This document shows, in pieces, positions 1 to 9,939 of a stretch of DNA of 26,891 nt. The notes under the pieces were generated by a model that searched no databases, was not told where the DNA came from, and saw nothing but the letters and a program-made list of their open reading frames with translations. Position 1 is the first letter of the stretch. Each line of letters opens with the position of its first letter. The translations under genes were made by a program, and so were the position numbers. The stretch covers positions 993,802 to 1,020,692 of the forward strand of contig BFEA01000149.1 of NCBI GenBank assembly GCA_003427395.1. Direction: 5' to 3'. This DNA comes from Chara braunii. Lineage: Eukaryota > Streptophyta > Charophyceae > Charales > Characeae.

Positions 1-362
1 CCCACACACACACACACGCCTCCCTGTGTGCGTCTGTGTGCTACCGCACGCGCGAGAGCACACGCTCGCCCTTATCCACATTGAAAAAAAAACAATGTGG
101 CGCTAAGCCTTAACGCAAATTGAGAACGATAAGAAAAACGGAATGCACTCTCTATATCGTCCCCAGATAAGGGAGCAAGAAGAGAGGGAGGACGGACGGC
201 CGAGGAACGTAACGCCACCGGAGGAAGGAGGGAGAAAGCGAGGGAAGGAAGGAAGGAAAAAGGGAGGAAGGGGGGAGGGCCGATGGAGCAGGGGTGAAAA
301 AGGGAAGAGAGAGGGTCGAGGCAGGAATGGATGACAGGCCGAGGGAGGAGGGATGGTGATGG

Positions 363-365
<3 letters not shown>

Positions 366-455
<90 letters not shown>
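366..455. repeat. Compound (CT)n-(CA)n microsatellite
   Basis: An uninterrupted CT dinucleotide run (366-424) passes directly into a CA run (425-455). The flanking 180-350 stretch is purine-rich (GGA/GAA). Open frames here translate to Arg-Glu or Cys-Val repeats and are not genes. Confidence 0.97.
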
Positions 456-459
<4 letters not shown>

Positions 460-891
460 AGCCTGACCCGCTTGCCCGCAGTAAGGTGTGGGTTCGAGGC
501 GAGGTGAAGTAGAAACACTCACTCTAGCAGGGAACCACATCGAAGCTCACCTCGGGGCACTTGGCATGAGCTCGCGATCCACGCGCGAACCACCGAATCA
601 GATCCACGCAGCACCGATTGACGAAAGCACCAACTCACAAAGTACGCAGCACCAAAGCACTAAGCACGGTGCACCAAGTAGCATGGACCGCTGATTCGCG
701 AACCATGAAGCGCGCAGCACCATGCACCGAATCCACCACGAACCCACGATGCACCCACCAAACACCGAATCCACGAAGTGGCGAGGACGAAGCACAGAAT
801 CCACAATGCTTCACGGAAGCACCAAGCACGTACCACAAAGCACCGAAGCACGGACCACGTACTACGAAGAACCAAGGGTGAAGGCCCCCGG

Positions 892-893
<2 letters not shown>
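456..893. repeat. Degenerate GCAC-rich short-repeat tract, no gene
   Basis: The motifs AGCACCAA, GCACCGAATCCAC and AAGCACG recur irregularly, giving a degenerate minisatellite character between about 590 and 870. Open frames on both strands overlap each other and have biased composition, so none is called as a gene. Confidence 0.55.

Positions 894-961
<68 letters not shown>
894..961. repeat. Poly(G) tract followed by (GA)n
   Basis: A run of 39 consecutive G (894-932) continues into a GA dinucleotide run ending at 961. A homopolymer G of this length is rare and the exact length is likely uncertain in the assembly. Confidence 0.9.
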
Positions 962-964
<3 letters not shown>

Positions 965-1366
965 CAGGCGGGACTAAGCACGTCGAGCGGGTGCGAGTAA
1001 GCCCCGGGCGTAGCGAGTTCGCAGCCCGTAGGAGCTGCGTCCACCACCGTTGGCTTTTGTCGTTTTGTGTCGTGGACTGCAACGGTCGCCGGGCGTGCAC
1101 CGGTAGCCAGGGCGTAGGGAGGTCGTCCGATAGGGGGAGACATTATGAAGAAGGGATTAAAGGCGTGGGAAATCATCACGCGACCGAAGTACTGGGTAGG
1201 CGCCCAGAATTAGAACAGACGGCCGGTGGAGACCGGTCGTTTGTGAGAACGTGTGCAGAAGGGGTTTTGTCGGGCCTTGTTTCGTTTGCCTTGCTTGTCA
1301 TCATTCCGTTTTCCGTTTTTCTCCAATTTGGTGGCGCCTTTGTGAAGGCACAACGGGCGTCGCTCC
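962..1366. other. Unassigned non-coding stretch
   Basis: No repeat, RNA gene or convincing coding region was recognised here. One open frame crosses it, but it enters through the poly(G)/(GA)n tract and has no recognisable domain. Confidence 0.5.
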
Positions 1367-1413
1367 ATTCGTGAGGCACGTGTGGAGGTGAGTTCAGAAG
1401 AAAGCAGAACTCA

Positions 1414-2029
1414 GGGCATACTCACACGGGACCAAAGGTCTAAAAAATTTGAGGTATTTGGTTGGGGTTTTTTGAGCCATTTGGTCCCCCTGTGGTCACA
1501 CGGGCAGACTTCGTCCAGAAAGGACGAAATCGCGACCCTGACACTTCGCCCTCTGGGCAAGTGTGTGTAGTCACACGGCAGAGGACTAAAACAGTAGATG
1601 GATTTTTTATTTTTTCTTCATGCCAAAATAATGCATGGGCCAAAAAAAAGAAAACAAAAAAAACGAAAACGCGTGGGCCTTGGGTGCAAATGTGCAAAAT
1701 GAGACTGAATCCAGCGCTANAACATGGAAAGATACATTGCCATCTCATTTGTCTTTTGTGTATGTGGAGAGACGTGCAGCCACGCCCGACAGTTGGAAGT
1801 GAAGACCTGCTTCGTAGACGAATTTTTGCGTTGGAAAAAAAAAAAAACGAAAGGTCGTTTGAGACCACCTCCGGAGGTGGTCTCAAAAAGGGTTCGCCCG
1901 CCGCCCCGCAGGCCGCTGACAGAAGGGTCACGGTTTGAGGCATTTGGGTACCGAGCCACTCCAGTGTGACCCGAAAAACGACTCAAATTTTGGGATTTTG
2001 GGTCTTTTGGTCCTCGTGTGAGTATGCCC
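1414..2029. mobile_element. Non-autonomous DNA transposon (MITE-like), TCA target duplication
   Basis: The element starts GGGCATACTCACACG and ends in its near-perfect reverse complement (CGTGTGAGTATGCCC). The inverted-repeat similarity continues more loosely for about 50 bp. It is flanked by TCA at 1411-1413 and 2030-2032. The uninterrupted copy at 2191-2360 reads AACTCAATTGG across the same point, so it is an empty site and fixes the boundaries. There is no transposase. A 3-bp target duplication fits PIF/Harbinger or CACTA; the GGGC ends lack the CACTA signature, so PIF/Harbinger is the more likely inference. An N lies at 1720. Confidence 0.88.
1858..1887. repeat. 30-bp perfect palindrome inside the MITE
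   Basis: The centre is CCTCCGGAGG and the outer bases are TTTGAGACC on the left and GGTCTCAAA on the right. The whole 30 bases are self-complementary with no loop. Confidence 0.93.
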
Positions 2030-2190
2030 TCAATTGGAGACAGGACCGGCCGAAGCGGCTTCCGCCGGCGCTACGGCGTGTCGGACCAAGCGCTAAGCCT
2101 TCGGTAAAGACCGCGTCCTTGTCAACCGTAAGCGCCGCCATGGTGACGTCGCTACAAGAGTAGTGCAGCGAGGCCCAATCTATCTGCGAG

Positions 2191-2360
2191 ATTCGTGAGG
2201 CACGTGTGGAGGTGAGTTCAGAAGAAAGCAGAACTCAATTGGAGACAGGACCGGCCGAAGCGGCTTCCGCCGGCGCTACGGCGTGTCGGACCAAGCGCTA
2301 AGCCTTCGGTAACGACCGCGTCCTTGTCAACCGTAAGCGCCGCCATGGTGACGTCGCTAC
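2191..2360. repeat. Copy 2 of the 170-bp duplication (uninterrupted)
   Basis: This is the empty-site copy of the segment that carries the MITE at 1414-2029. From about 2242 onwards it is also the proposed 5' end of LINE-A. Confidence 0.9.
2229..2241 (+). repeat. Candidate 5' target-site duplication of LINE-A
   Basis: CAGAACTCAATTG here matches CAGAACTCAACTG at 9708-9720, immediately after the LINE poly(A), at 12 of 13 positions. This length is normal for LINE target-primed integration. The caveat is that the same string also occurs inside the tandem duplication upstream. Confidence 0.65.
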
Positions 2361-2613
2361 GGTGTTATGACCCTTTCCCACTCTGTCTTGTTCGGAGGGT
2401 CGTCGTCACTCGCTTGTGTAGGGGTGGTCGGCGATGGTGTCATAGAGACGGGTTGGCTCAGGTCCGGCTATTGAAGCGTGATAGCTTCAAGATAAGTGTT
2501 GGGTTTATAATTACTCGTTGGTATGTTGTTTTGTATCTCTGTGTATTCTTTCATTTTTTGGGCTGATGCTACTCTTCGTTTAAAAGGGACTTAGAAGTTG
2601 GATAACTGCTAAG

Positions 2614-4850
2614 ATGGAGGATGGAACACATCAACGTGGTGCACGTTCCCCCCCTCCTGATCCTGGGACCGATAGAGATGAAGAAGCGAGGCTTAGGGAG
2701 TTAATGTGGTTATGCTATGAGGATGGGATTACGCCCTCTAACATTGATCCAGGGGAGATGATTGTGGAAGGTCGCGAAGTAAAATTCAAGGTTAGCGAGC
2801 AGATAGATAGGGTGAAGATTGCCTAGCTTCAAGAACATACAGTAACGGTAATTTTCCGTGAGCAGGCGAGATTTATGCCGAAGAAAGTTAAAGACGATAT
2901 TGTACGGGCCTTCGAAGACGACAAGATCCAGGAGGGGAGCTTCGATGCAGAGAACTTTCGGCGAGGGAGGGTAAAAGTGGAGAGTCCTAACGTAGTCTCC
3001 TATGTGGCGAAGTCAACGGCGATTGCGGTTTGGATGGTCACCAAGGGCCAGGATGAGATCACAATCGGCCAAGACACGTATAAACTGAAATTCAAGCCCT
3101 GGATGTCGAAGGCACAGCTACGTGCTCAACTAAGAGAGGAGGATCTACTCACCTTCTGGGTTACGACTGTTCAGGTGCCGCTGGACTCCTTTTTTACCTT
3201 GAGGCGCAGATTGCAAAGGCAATTGGCCCTATTGTTCGAACACATCCTACGGAACCAGACCGCCTGAAACCTTCGCTCGTCAACGTCAAATTTGACATTG
3301 ACCCAGCAGCTCGCCCAAACATGAAGGATAAGATTTGGGTGATTACTCCGGAGGGCGACGAACTCGAAGTTAAGCTAGCATCCTCGGATACTCCGAGGTG
3401 TCGACGCTGCCGCACATTCTTTCATACAGAGAACGAGTGCAAAAGAGGGACATGTCAGCAGCAACAGAGCAGCCATCCAAGCAATGGCGGACAACAGCGC
3501 ACAACAACTCAAGGGTACCAGGGTCCAATGGGGCCTCAGGGTCTCTCCTCTTCTGTTGAAGGGCGCCCTCCAACTCCAGCGTTTGTTCAAGGCTCAGATC
3601 CACCCTTCGTCATTTTGCACGACAATCCTATGTACTCCCCGCACCATCCAGCGGGTTCAGGAGGCTGTCCTGGTGTCTAGGGAGGTCAACCATGGTTAGA
3701 GTTTGTTCCTCAAACCCAGTTTGGCATGCCAAGCTGGAATGGCAACGCGTTCGTACCTTGGTTCGCTCATCAAGATGGAGGCTATATCCCCCCCATGAAC
3801 GGGGGCTCGAGCTCTTTCCATGCCCATCACCAACATCTTCAAGCAGCCACGGCCGAAGGCGCGGGAATCAGAGCTCCTGGCCTGAATGTTCCTCCCCTGC
3901 ATAGGATGATGATGGAGGTAGGAGGGGGGGGAAGGCCAGAGGGTGCTGGGAATGAGGGAGCGGGTGTATCACAGTCGGTAGGGCCTGCTGGGGGAGGTGG
4001 CACGCTTAACACTCCCACCAGGGGGAATCTCACCACTGAGAATACCCCTGGTCGCAAGGAAAGCCTTGGTTTGCCAAGGTCAGCACGATATGGTACTCCG
4101 GGGAAACAACGTCGACCTGACTTCGAGGGAAGCACTAGTGCATGCGGATTACAGGAGGGAGGCGAGGCATCCGACTCTTCTTTACCGTGCTCAGAAGACT
4201 CTACCGGAAGGATAAAAGTGGTGAGCACACCAGGCAGCTCATCAGGAAAGAGGAGAGCTCCTGCGTCTTTGGTCAGGGGTCAACTCCAATCAGTTGAGAA
4301 CATGGTTTTACCCTTATTCTACACGTATGCTCGCAACTCCCTGTGGGTTATTGCTTGGCCTAAGTCTGATGGTCACCTGCAAATGGTAAGTATTCCAGGT
4401 CCTGAGCAACCCATGCCGTCTTCACTCGTTTCAATGGTTAGAACCGCAATTAATGATAAGTTCTTTTTCCGGATTATCCCGGAATTGACTATGCCCAGAC
4501 TGATAGTCGAGAGTCCGGAGGGAGGCGGGAAACGAATCAAATTTTTTATCCCAATCATGGATGTTCGAATGTTGCCAGGCTAATTGGAGAATTTGGAAGA
4601 TGAAGGAATTTGGCTCCTCCCCCTCACTTGGTTCGGGGAAGCACGAAAACCCGAGCTACGCAGATTGAAAATGCCCCCTCTGCAATCTGCAGAGAGCTTG
4701 GCTGAAGTGGACGGTAAGTTATTCAAGGATAGGAAGCTACTCTCCCCATTTGTTAGGTCATCTCTGACTTCCGCTTGGTTACCTGCCCCTCAGGGATTGC
4801 CCCACATCCAATCTGTTGGCGGAAGCCTGGGTTGTAATGCGCAAAATTAG
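2614..4850 (+). pseudogene. LINE-A ORF1 (RNA-binding, CCHC zinc knuckle), broken
   Basis: ORF1 proteins of L1-type LINEs coat the element RNA in the retrotransposition particle. The start is ATG at 2614 (MEDGTHQRG). Landmarks in order: an N-terminal region with VDPGE/IDPGE-like and GRVKVESPNVVSY motifs, both also present in LINE-C; a CCHC knuckle CRRCRTFFHTENEC (C-x2-C-x4-H-x4-C) near 3403-3444; a long Gly/Pro/Ser-rich linker; and a conserved C-terminal block around PRLIVESPEGG. Breaks: TAG at 2824-2826, a frameshift near 3190-3200 in a T run, TAG at 3678-3680 and TAA at 4581-4583. Reading continues in the same frame beyond the last stop to 4850, and LINE-C retains homologous residues past that point, so 4581 is a nonsense mutation and not the natural end. 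Confidence 0.88.
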
Positions 4851-7800
4851 GTTTGCTTCCTGGAACGTTAGAGGGTTGGGGGATGGAACAGGGCGTCAGA
4901 GAGAGAGAGCCTAAAAACGTAGATATTTGACAAGAACATCCAAGTTATGTGCCTGCAAGAGACTAAACTTTCCGAAGAAAAAAATGCAGGCCTATCTAAT
5001 TGGTGGGATGACCCTCAAATATGGGCACTGACAGTGGGCTCCAAGGGGGGTACTGCAATTTTGTTGCATAGGAAGGCAGAGCTGGAAATTGTGGATTTTT
5101 ACTCAGATTTATGGGGTCGGTGGTCTTGGGTGAAGTGCACTATCAATAATTTGTACTGAGTTTTTGCTTCTATTTATGCCCCTACAGACGAGTGTCTTCG
5201 TGCTAAATTTTTCCAAAATCTTTTGTTAGTTATTCCTGAAGCAGATCATCTTGTGCTTGTCGGGGACTGGAATTCATCCCTGGACAATCTCTCTGGTAGG
5301 AGCATCAGAGATAAAGTGGACCTTGTTAATACCATGGACGAACTAGAGGTGGTCGATCCGTATTGCCTATCACATCCGGACTCTCCCGGATATACTTGGT
5401 ATTCCCATCATCGTGAGAATACCGGTATCACTAAACGCATGTTAGATTTCTTTTTTATCTCCTCTGTGCTTTGGCAATCAGTGGACACAATTCAAGAATC
5501 TGCCCACTACCTCTCTGATCATAAGCCAGTGATCCTTGTTCTGCATATAAATAATATCGAAAGGGGTAAAGGTGTGTTTCGTTTTAACATTGAGAATCTC
5601 AAAGTCCCAGGGCTTGTTGAATGGATGAAGCAATTTTGGAAAGATTGGGAAAGAGCACGGAGGGATTTTCATTTTTTGGCGGATTGGTGGAATTCCGGCT
5701 CACGGATCTTGAGTGTCATCTCCCAACTGCTACCTTACAAACGTAGCAGACGGGTGGTGGAGATTCAGAAGCGATTGGTATACGCAGAATCTAGGATGCT
5801 CGAACATCTTGTTTCAGAGAAAGTTTTGGGAAAGGAGAGGAACAAGCTTTTGGCCGAATGGAACGAAATCGAGTGCAATCAGTCGGAAGTTTGGTTGGAG
5901 CGTTTGAAGACCAAAAGTATAGTGGTCCATGATCGCATGACTAAGGAGGCATTCCACAAATTGATCCCTATGAGGTTTTCTGTCCCGATGAAGGAGCTGC
6001 GACACCCATTTGATGAAGTAGCCCCAATCGCCAAGGAACTTACAGAGTTTTGTAATTATGTTGCCTTATACTACCGTGACATACAGACTTCAAGAAATGA
6101 AGGAGCTAACATTCGCTCAGATTTGCACAAGGAAACAAGCAATTGGGTTTACACTGAAGTCAGACTGTCTCAGACCGGTAGACTAGATTTGGACCGCCCA
6201 GTTACAACAGTTGAGGCTCACGAAGCTCTTAAAGCTATGACCACGGGCAAATCCCCCGGGGACGACGGGCTCCCAGTTGAACTGTATCTGGCGTTATGGG
6301 ATGTGATAGGTGATAATCTTGTGGAGATATACAATGAAGTCTTGCAGGGTGGGAGATTAGCGAAGAATATGTGTCGAGGGATCATTTCTGTCCTTTTTAA
6401 GAAAGGAGACCGGTCTGAAATTTGGAATTGGCGACCTATATCTGTTTTGATTGTCTCTTATAAAATCTTGGCAAAAGTATTGGCTAGAAGATTAGGTCGT
6501 TACCTTCCTGACTTAGTGCTTCCTGATCAAGCGGCATTTATCAAGGGACGGTCAATCTTCGATACTATTGTCACTGCAATTGAGACCCTAGAGGTCATAC
6601 AAAATGAACAATAAGATATGGTCGTCCTATTGCTGGACTTGGAAAAAGCTTACGACCGGGTTAACTGGTCGTATGTTCTTTCAACCCTTGATTGGATGGG
6701 GTTCGGTCCGAATTTCTATTCTTGGGTCCCTGCACTCTACACCCTGTCTACTGCCGCCATCATGATCAATGACCGCCTTTCTTTGGACTTCCCCCTAACT
6801 AGATCTCTTCGCCAGGGCTGTCCGCTGGCCCCTTTATTGTTCGCAGTGCAAATGGAAGGAGTTTTTAACAACATCCGGGCTCATGCACATATCATCGGCC
6901 TGCAAGTTGGCCCAACTCCGTACAAAGTAAAACCCCTCGCATATGATTTGTTTGCAGTTGTTCAAACTCTTCTCAGTCACTGGGGGTTTTAAAAGAATAT
7001 TTAGATGAGTATGCAGCTCTCTCCGAGGCAACTTTGAATTGGCACAAGTCGGTTTACTTCCTTCCTACTCAATTTTCACTCGCAGTGCAGTGGGGTATGA
7101 AGCGCATAGGGGCAGATGAATCGGAGCGATTTCTAGGCGTTCAGATAGCTCTCTTTAGCTGTGGGGAAACTCAAGATGGAATCTTGCTATAAAAGATCAC
7201 TCAAAGAGTGGCTTCATGGAGAAGAGACCCTCACTTGTCTATCTATGGCAGAGCTATGGCTGTAAACGGTGCCCTCTTTGCATTACTGTGGTATGTGGGG
7301 AGAGTGAGAGGATTGGGCGCCCAATTGTACATGCTGACCAGACGAAGAGCTGCTAAGTTCATTTGGAAACCTTTTTCTGACGAAGGTGACTCGTTCATCT
7401 CCAAGGTATCATGGGAAATGCTGTGCTGCCCACGGGAGCAAGGCGGTTTGGGAATCCTAGACCCACTGAGACAGAATTGTGCAATGCTAGTACTATGGAT
7501 CATTAAGGCTGTGCTCCTTTCCCCTCCTCCCCACTGGGTGTACTTAGCAGAACGAATTTTGGCTAGTGAGTGGAATCTTCCTAGGGAGGAAGATGTTTGG
7601 ACATGCTTGCTGCTGCACTCGTACCAACGAAGACATGTTAAATCTTCCTTTTGGTCAGCAGTGATTCATGCGTGGAACAAGATCAAACTGAATGTCTGGA
7701 ATGAGCCCCATACGAAAGCCGAAGTGATGATTCAACCGATTTTTTAGAACCAAGGATCAGAATGTCCACCGGGGATTGGTTTAGAGCCGATTCGTCTCCG

Positions 7801-9101
7801 TCAAGTTTTGGTTGCACATGGATAGAGAGGGGGGTCCTCAGGATTCAGGACCTGTGGAACCCGATTCTAGGCACCTGGAAAACGGATGAGGAACTACGTA
7901 GTCAACTTGGACTAACCTGGTATCAAAATGCAAGGAAACGGACCATCATCGAAGCTATTCCGGAAATATGGAAATTCTTTCTGTCCCCAGAGGGTGTAGA
8001 CCCTCCGGGTACTTGGTTTACCGGCACACCCTCTGACTCTGATCAAATTTGGAAATTGATTAACATTGACAATGAAGGTCGCAGGGAGTGTGAATGTTGG
8101 GACACCCATCAGAGTAGACTGTTGACAATAGATGAGGATAACCCCGCTCCGCCTATGGGCATTCCTCTACAACAGATAAGGGTGTTTGAGAAATAGGTGC
8201 TGATGAGTTAGTGGGTGGCCAGATCATCTGCAGAGGGGAGCCCGTCCTGCATCTCAAATTAGACCCAGTCTTGTGGGAATGGACATTCAAAGGGCCAAGG
8301 GGAACTAATGCTACTCTTGCTGAATATTCGATTAAAGTGGGATATCATATAAACCGCCCTGTGAAGATTCCTAAGATAGTGGCCCGGGAACGATTGGCCC
8401 GACTCCTTCTGCTAGACTTGGGAGAGATTGATCGAGCCATTGCTGCCTGTTGGAAACAATTAAAACTGATAGCAAATCAGAGACATGCCTCCCTGCTGTG
8501 GTTGGTTTCACTGGTCTCAACTCCATCAGCAGTATGGCTCATGGAAAGAGGAGTGGGGGTAAATCCCACTTGTGCACGCTGCCAATGGGTCTTTGAATCT
8601 ACAGTTCACTTATGGTGGGACTGTCCCGCCTCAGCTCAAATCAAGAAATGGTGGATAACCCGGTGGAATTTTACTTCGGATTATGCCATTCCATGGACGA
8701 AAAAATGGTCCTTGCTGGGTGGTCTCCCTGCAGGGGTACCCATGGATAAAGGTTGGGGGTATGTGGCTCAATCAGCAAGAGCCACGGTCTTCGCTGTTAT
8801 TTGGCAATGCAGAAATGACAGGGTCTTTGACAACAGAGAGTGGTCCAATAAACAAATCCAGCAGGTCTTCAAACTTAATCTCAGACGGGCCATTCAAGCA
8901 GATTGGAGGCGCAAGGTGGCCTCAACATCCTTCTCCCTTTCAGGGCTTCATTGGTTCAAGCAGACATGGGCTCTCAATGACAAACTTTGTAGAGTGGAGG
9001 ATAACAATCGCTTGTGTTTGGACTCTTGGCTCTTTCAGGACGAAACTCATAACAACACGATGGTACAAGGTAGGCGGCAACGACAGACAATTGAAGTGTA
9101 A
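4837..9101 (+). pseudogene. LINE-A ORF2 (endonuclease-reverse transcriptase), broken
   Basis: ORF2 nicks target DNA and reverse-transcribes the LINE RNA onto it. The start ATG at 4837 overlaps the ORF1 end. EEP endonuclease motifs: SWNVRGLG, LQETKL, ASIYAPTD, GDWNSSLD and SDHKPV (about 4858-5530). RT motifs: GKSPGDDGLPVELY, WRPISV, LPDQAAFIKGRS, LLDLEKAYDRVNW and RQGCPLAPLLF (about 6246-6840). The catalytic box reads LAYDLFAV near 6938-6961 where LAYADDLF-type sequence is expected, so two residues including a catalytic Asp are gone. The C-terminal zinc finger CARCQWVFESTVHLWWDC follows at about 8574-8627. Breaks: a frameshift near 4905-4925; stops at 5157-5159, 6612-6614 and 7190-7192; a frameshift near 6985; and two more shifts between 7747 and 8211. 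Confidence 0.92.
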
Positions 9102-9682
9102 TCTCGTCTTGGCTCTCAGTAGGATCGGGTTGACAATTGGCAAGGTCGGGTGGTTGGAAGTGGTAGTTAGGTTAGCTCGGCTTACCTGGGCACTCGGTTT
9201 CTTCAGTCGGCGTAGGCTGGCAGAGGGATAGTCGAGTGGAGGGAGTGTTCTGTTAGATGAAGTTGGAGCATGCTCCCCACCGTCATTAGGTGGTTTCCCT
9301 TTTGGTAACCTTTTTACTGAGGTGTTTGTCCTTTTGTAGAATAGATGGATTGCTAGTAGTTAGCTTCCCTGGTAGTGTGCTTGGTTTTAGGCCATGTTGG
9401 TTTATTTGTTCACTTGGTTTGGGTTGATGATTTTCAGGTTTGTGTTCGGCTTTTCTGCCATTGGATGTTTTTTTTTTTTTTTTTTTTTTCCAGGGTTAGG
9501 ACGTGTCAGGGCAACGGTCTTGTTTTGCCCATTCTGCTTCTAGACCCTAGTGTCCCAAGGCCTGCACCTAAGCTGGGTAATGGTCCCAGTATCATTTTGT
9601 GGTCTATTTCCGGGTTGTATTGTTGAGGTATTCCCGACCTCGCTTTTTGATGTGGTACTAAGAATGAGCAGAGTTTNTTTGT
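9102..9682 (+). other. LINE-A 3' UTR
   Basis: This is non-coding sequence between the ORF2 stop and the poly(A). It contains a T run at about 9468-9489. Positions 9625-9641 read GAGGTATTCCCGACCTC, a GAGG/CCTC stem-loop 41 bases before the tail. Bases 9572-9641 align with 14519-14585 of the gag-bearing element. Confidence 0.8.
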
Positions 9683-9707
9683 AAAAAAAAAAAAAAAAAA
9701 AAAAAAA

Positions 9708-9720
9708 CAGAACTCAACTG
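9708..9720 (+). repeat. Candidate 3' target-site duplication of LINE-A
   Basis: CAGAACTCAACTG begins directly after the LINE poly(A) and matches 2229-2241 with one transition. The following 9721-9780 is AT-rich with T runs and no feature. Confidence 0.65.
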
Positions 9721-9808
9721 CCGTTATTTTATTATTATTTTTTTCTCAAAATTTGTATTTTTTTTTTTATTTATTTTTAAGGGATGAACCGAAGCCAAGT
9801 CCCACTAG

Positions 9809-9937
9809 CAGCGTTGAGCTACCTCAACGCCAATCTGGACGTGTTTGTGGAGACGTGCAGTTCAGGAAACTCAACACCATTTCTGCATATCTCCACAAAA
9901 GCGTCCAGATTCAGGCGTTGAGGTAGCTCAACGCTGC
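9809..9937. mobile_element. Compact foldback (MITE-like) element with nested palindromes
   Basis: Arms of about 50-57 bases (9806-9860 and 9883-9939) pair almost fully, with one 2-base bulge and two short mismatches, around a 22-base loop. Each arm also contains its own hairpin: GCGTTGAG-CTAC-CTCAACGC on the left and GCGTTGAG-GTAG-CTCAACGC on the right. TA flanks both ends (9806-9807 and 9938-9939), which would fit a TA target duplication but is weak evidence alone. Alternatives are a small-RNA precursor, or a Helitron-like terminus on the minus strand, where the hairpin is followed by CTAG and then T. Confidence 0.7.
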
Positions 9938-9939
9938 TA

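Larger units (their letters stand above)
1367..2155. repeat. Copy 1 of a 170-bp tandem duplication, interrupted by a MITE
   Basis: Bases 1367-1413 plus 2033-2155 (47 + 123 = 170 bp) match 2191-2360 almost perfectly; one difference seen is AAAGACC against AACGACC in the later part. The interruption is the 616-bp element at 1414-2029. The two copies are separated by 35 bp (2156-2190). The duplicated unit contains the CAGAACTCAATTG string that also serves as the candidate 5' target duplication of LINE-A. Confidence 0.9.
2242..9707 (+). mobile_element. LINE-A: near full-length, inactive L1-type LINE (~7.5 kb)
   Basis: The order is a 5' UTR of about 370 bp, ORF1 (2614-4850), ORF2 (4837-9101, overlapping ORF1 by 14 bases), a 3' UTR of about 580 bp and poly(A) at 9683-9707. 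ORF2 has an N-terminal EEP endonuclease, a central RT and a C-terminal zf-RVT zinc finger, the architecture of plant L1-clade LINEs. Candidate 13-bp target duplications flank it. Multiple in-frame stops, frameshifts and a deletion of the RT active-site residues make it non-autonomous. The 3' UTR ends in a stem-loop motif shared with two other elements in the window. An N is present at 9677. Confidence 0.93.

Noticed and set aside
76-100. CCACATTG/CAATGTGG hairpin around an A run, terminator-like
   Set aside because: It is a short inverted repeat in a eukaryotic low-complexity region, and no transcription unit ends there.
778-1374. 198-residue frame with poly-Gly and Arg-Glu repeats
   Set aside because: The repeats are direct translation of poly(G) and (GA)n, and the rest has no domain.
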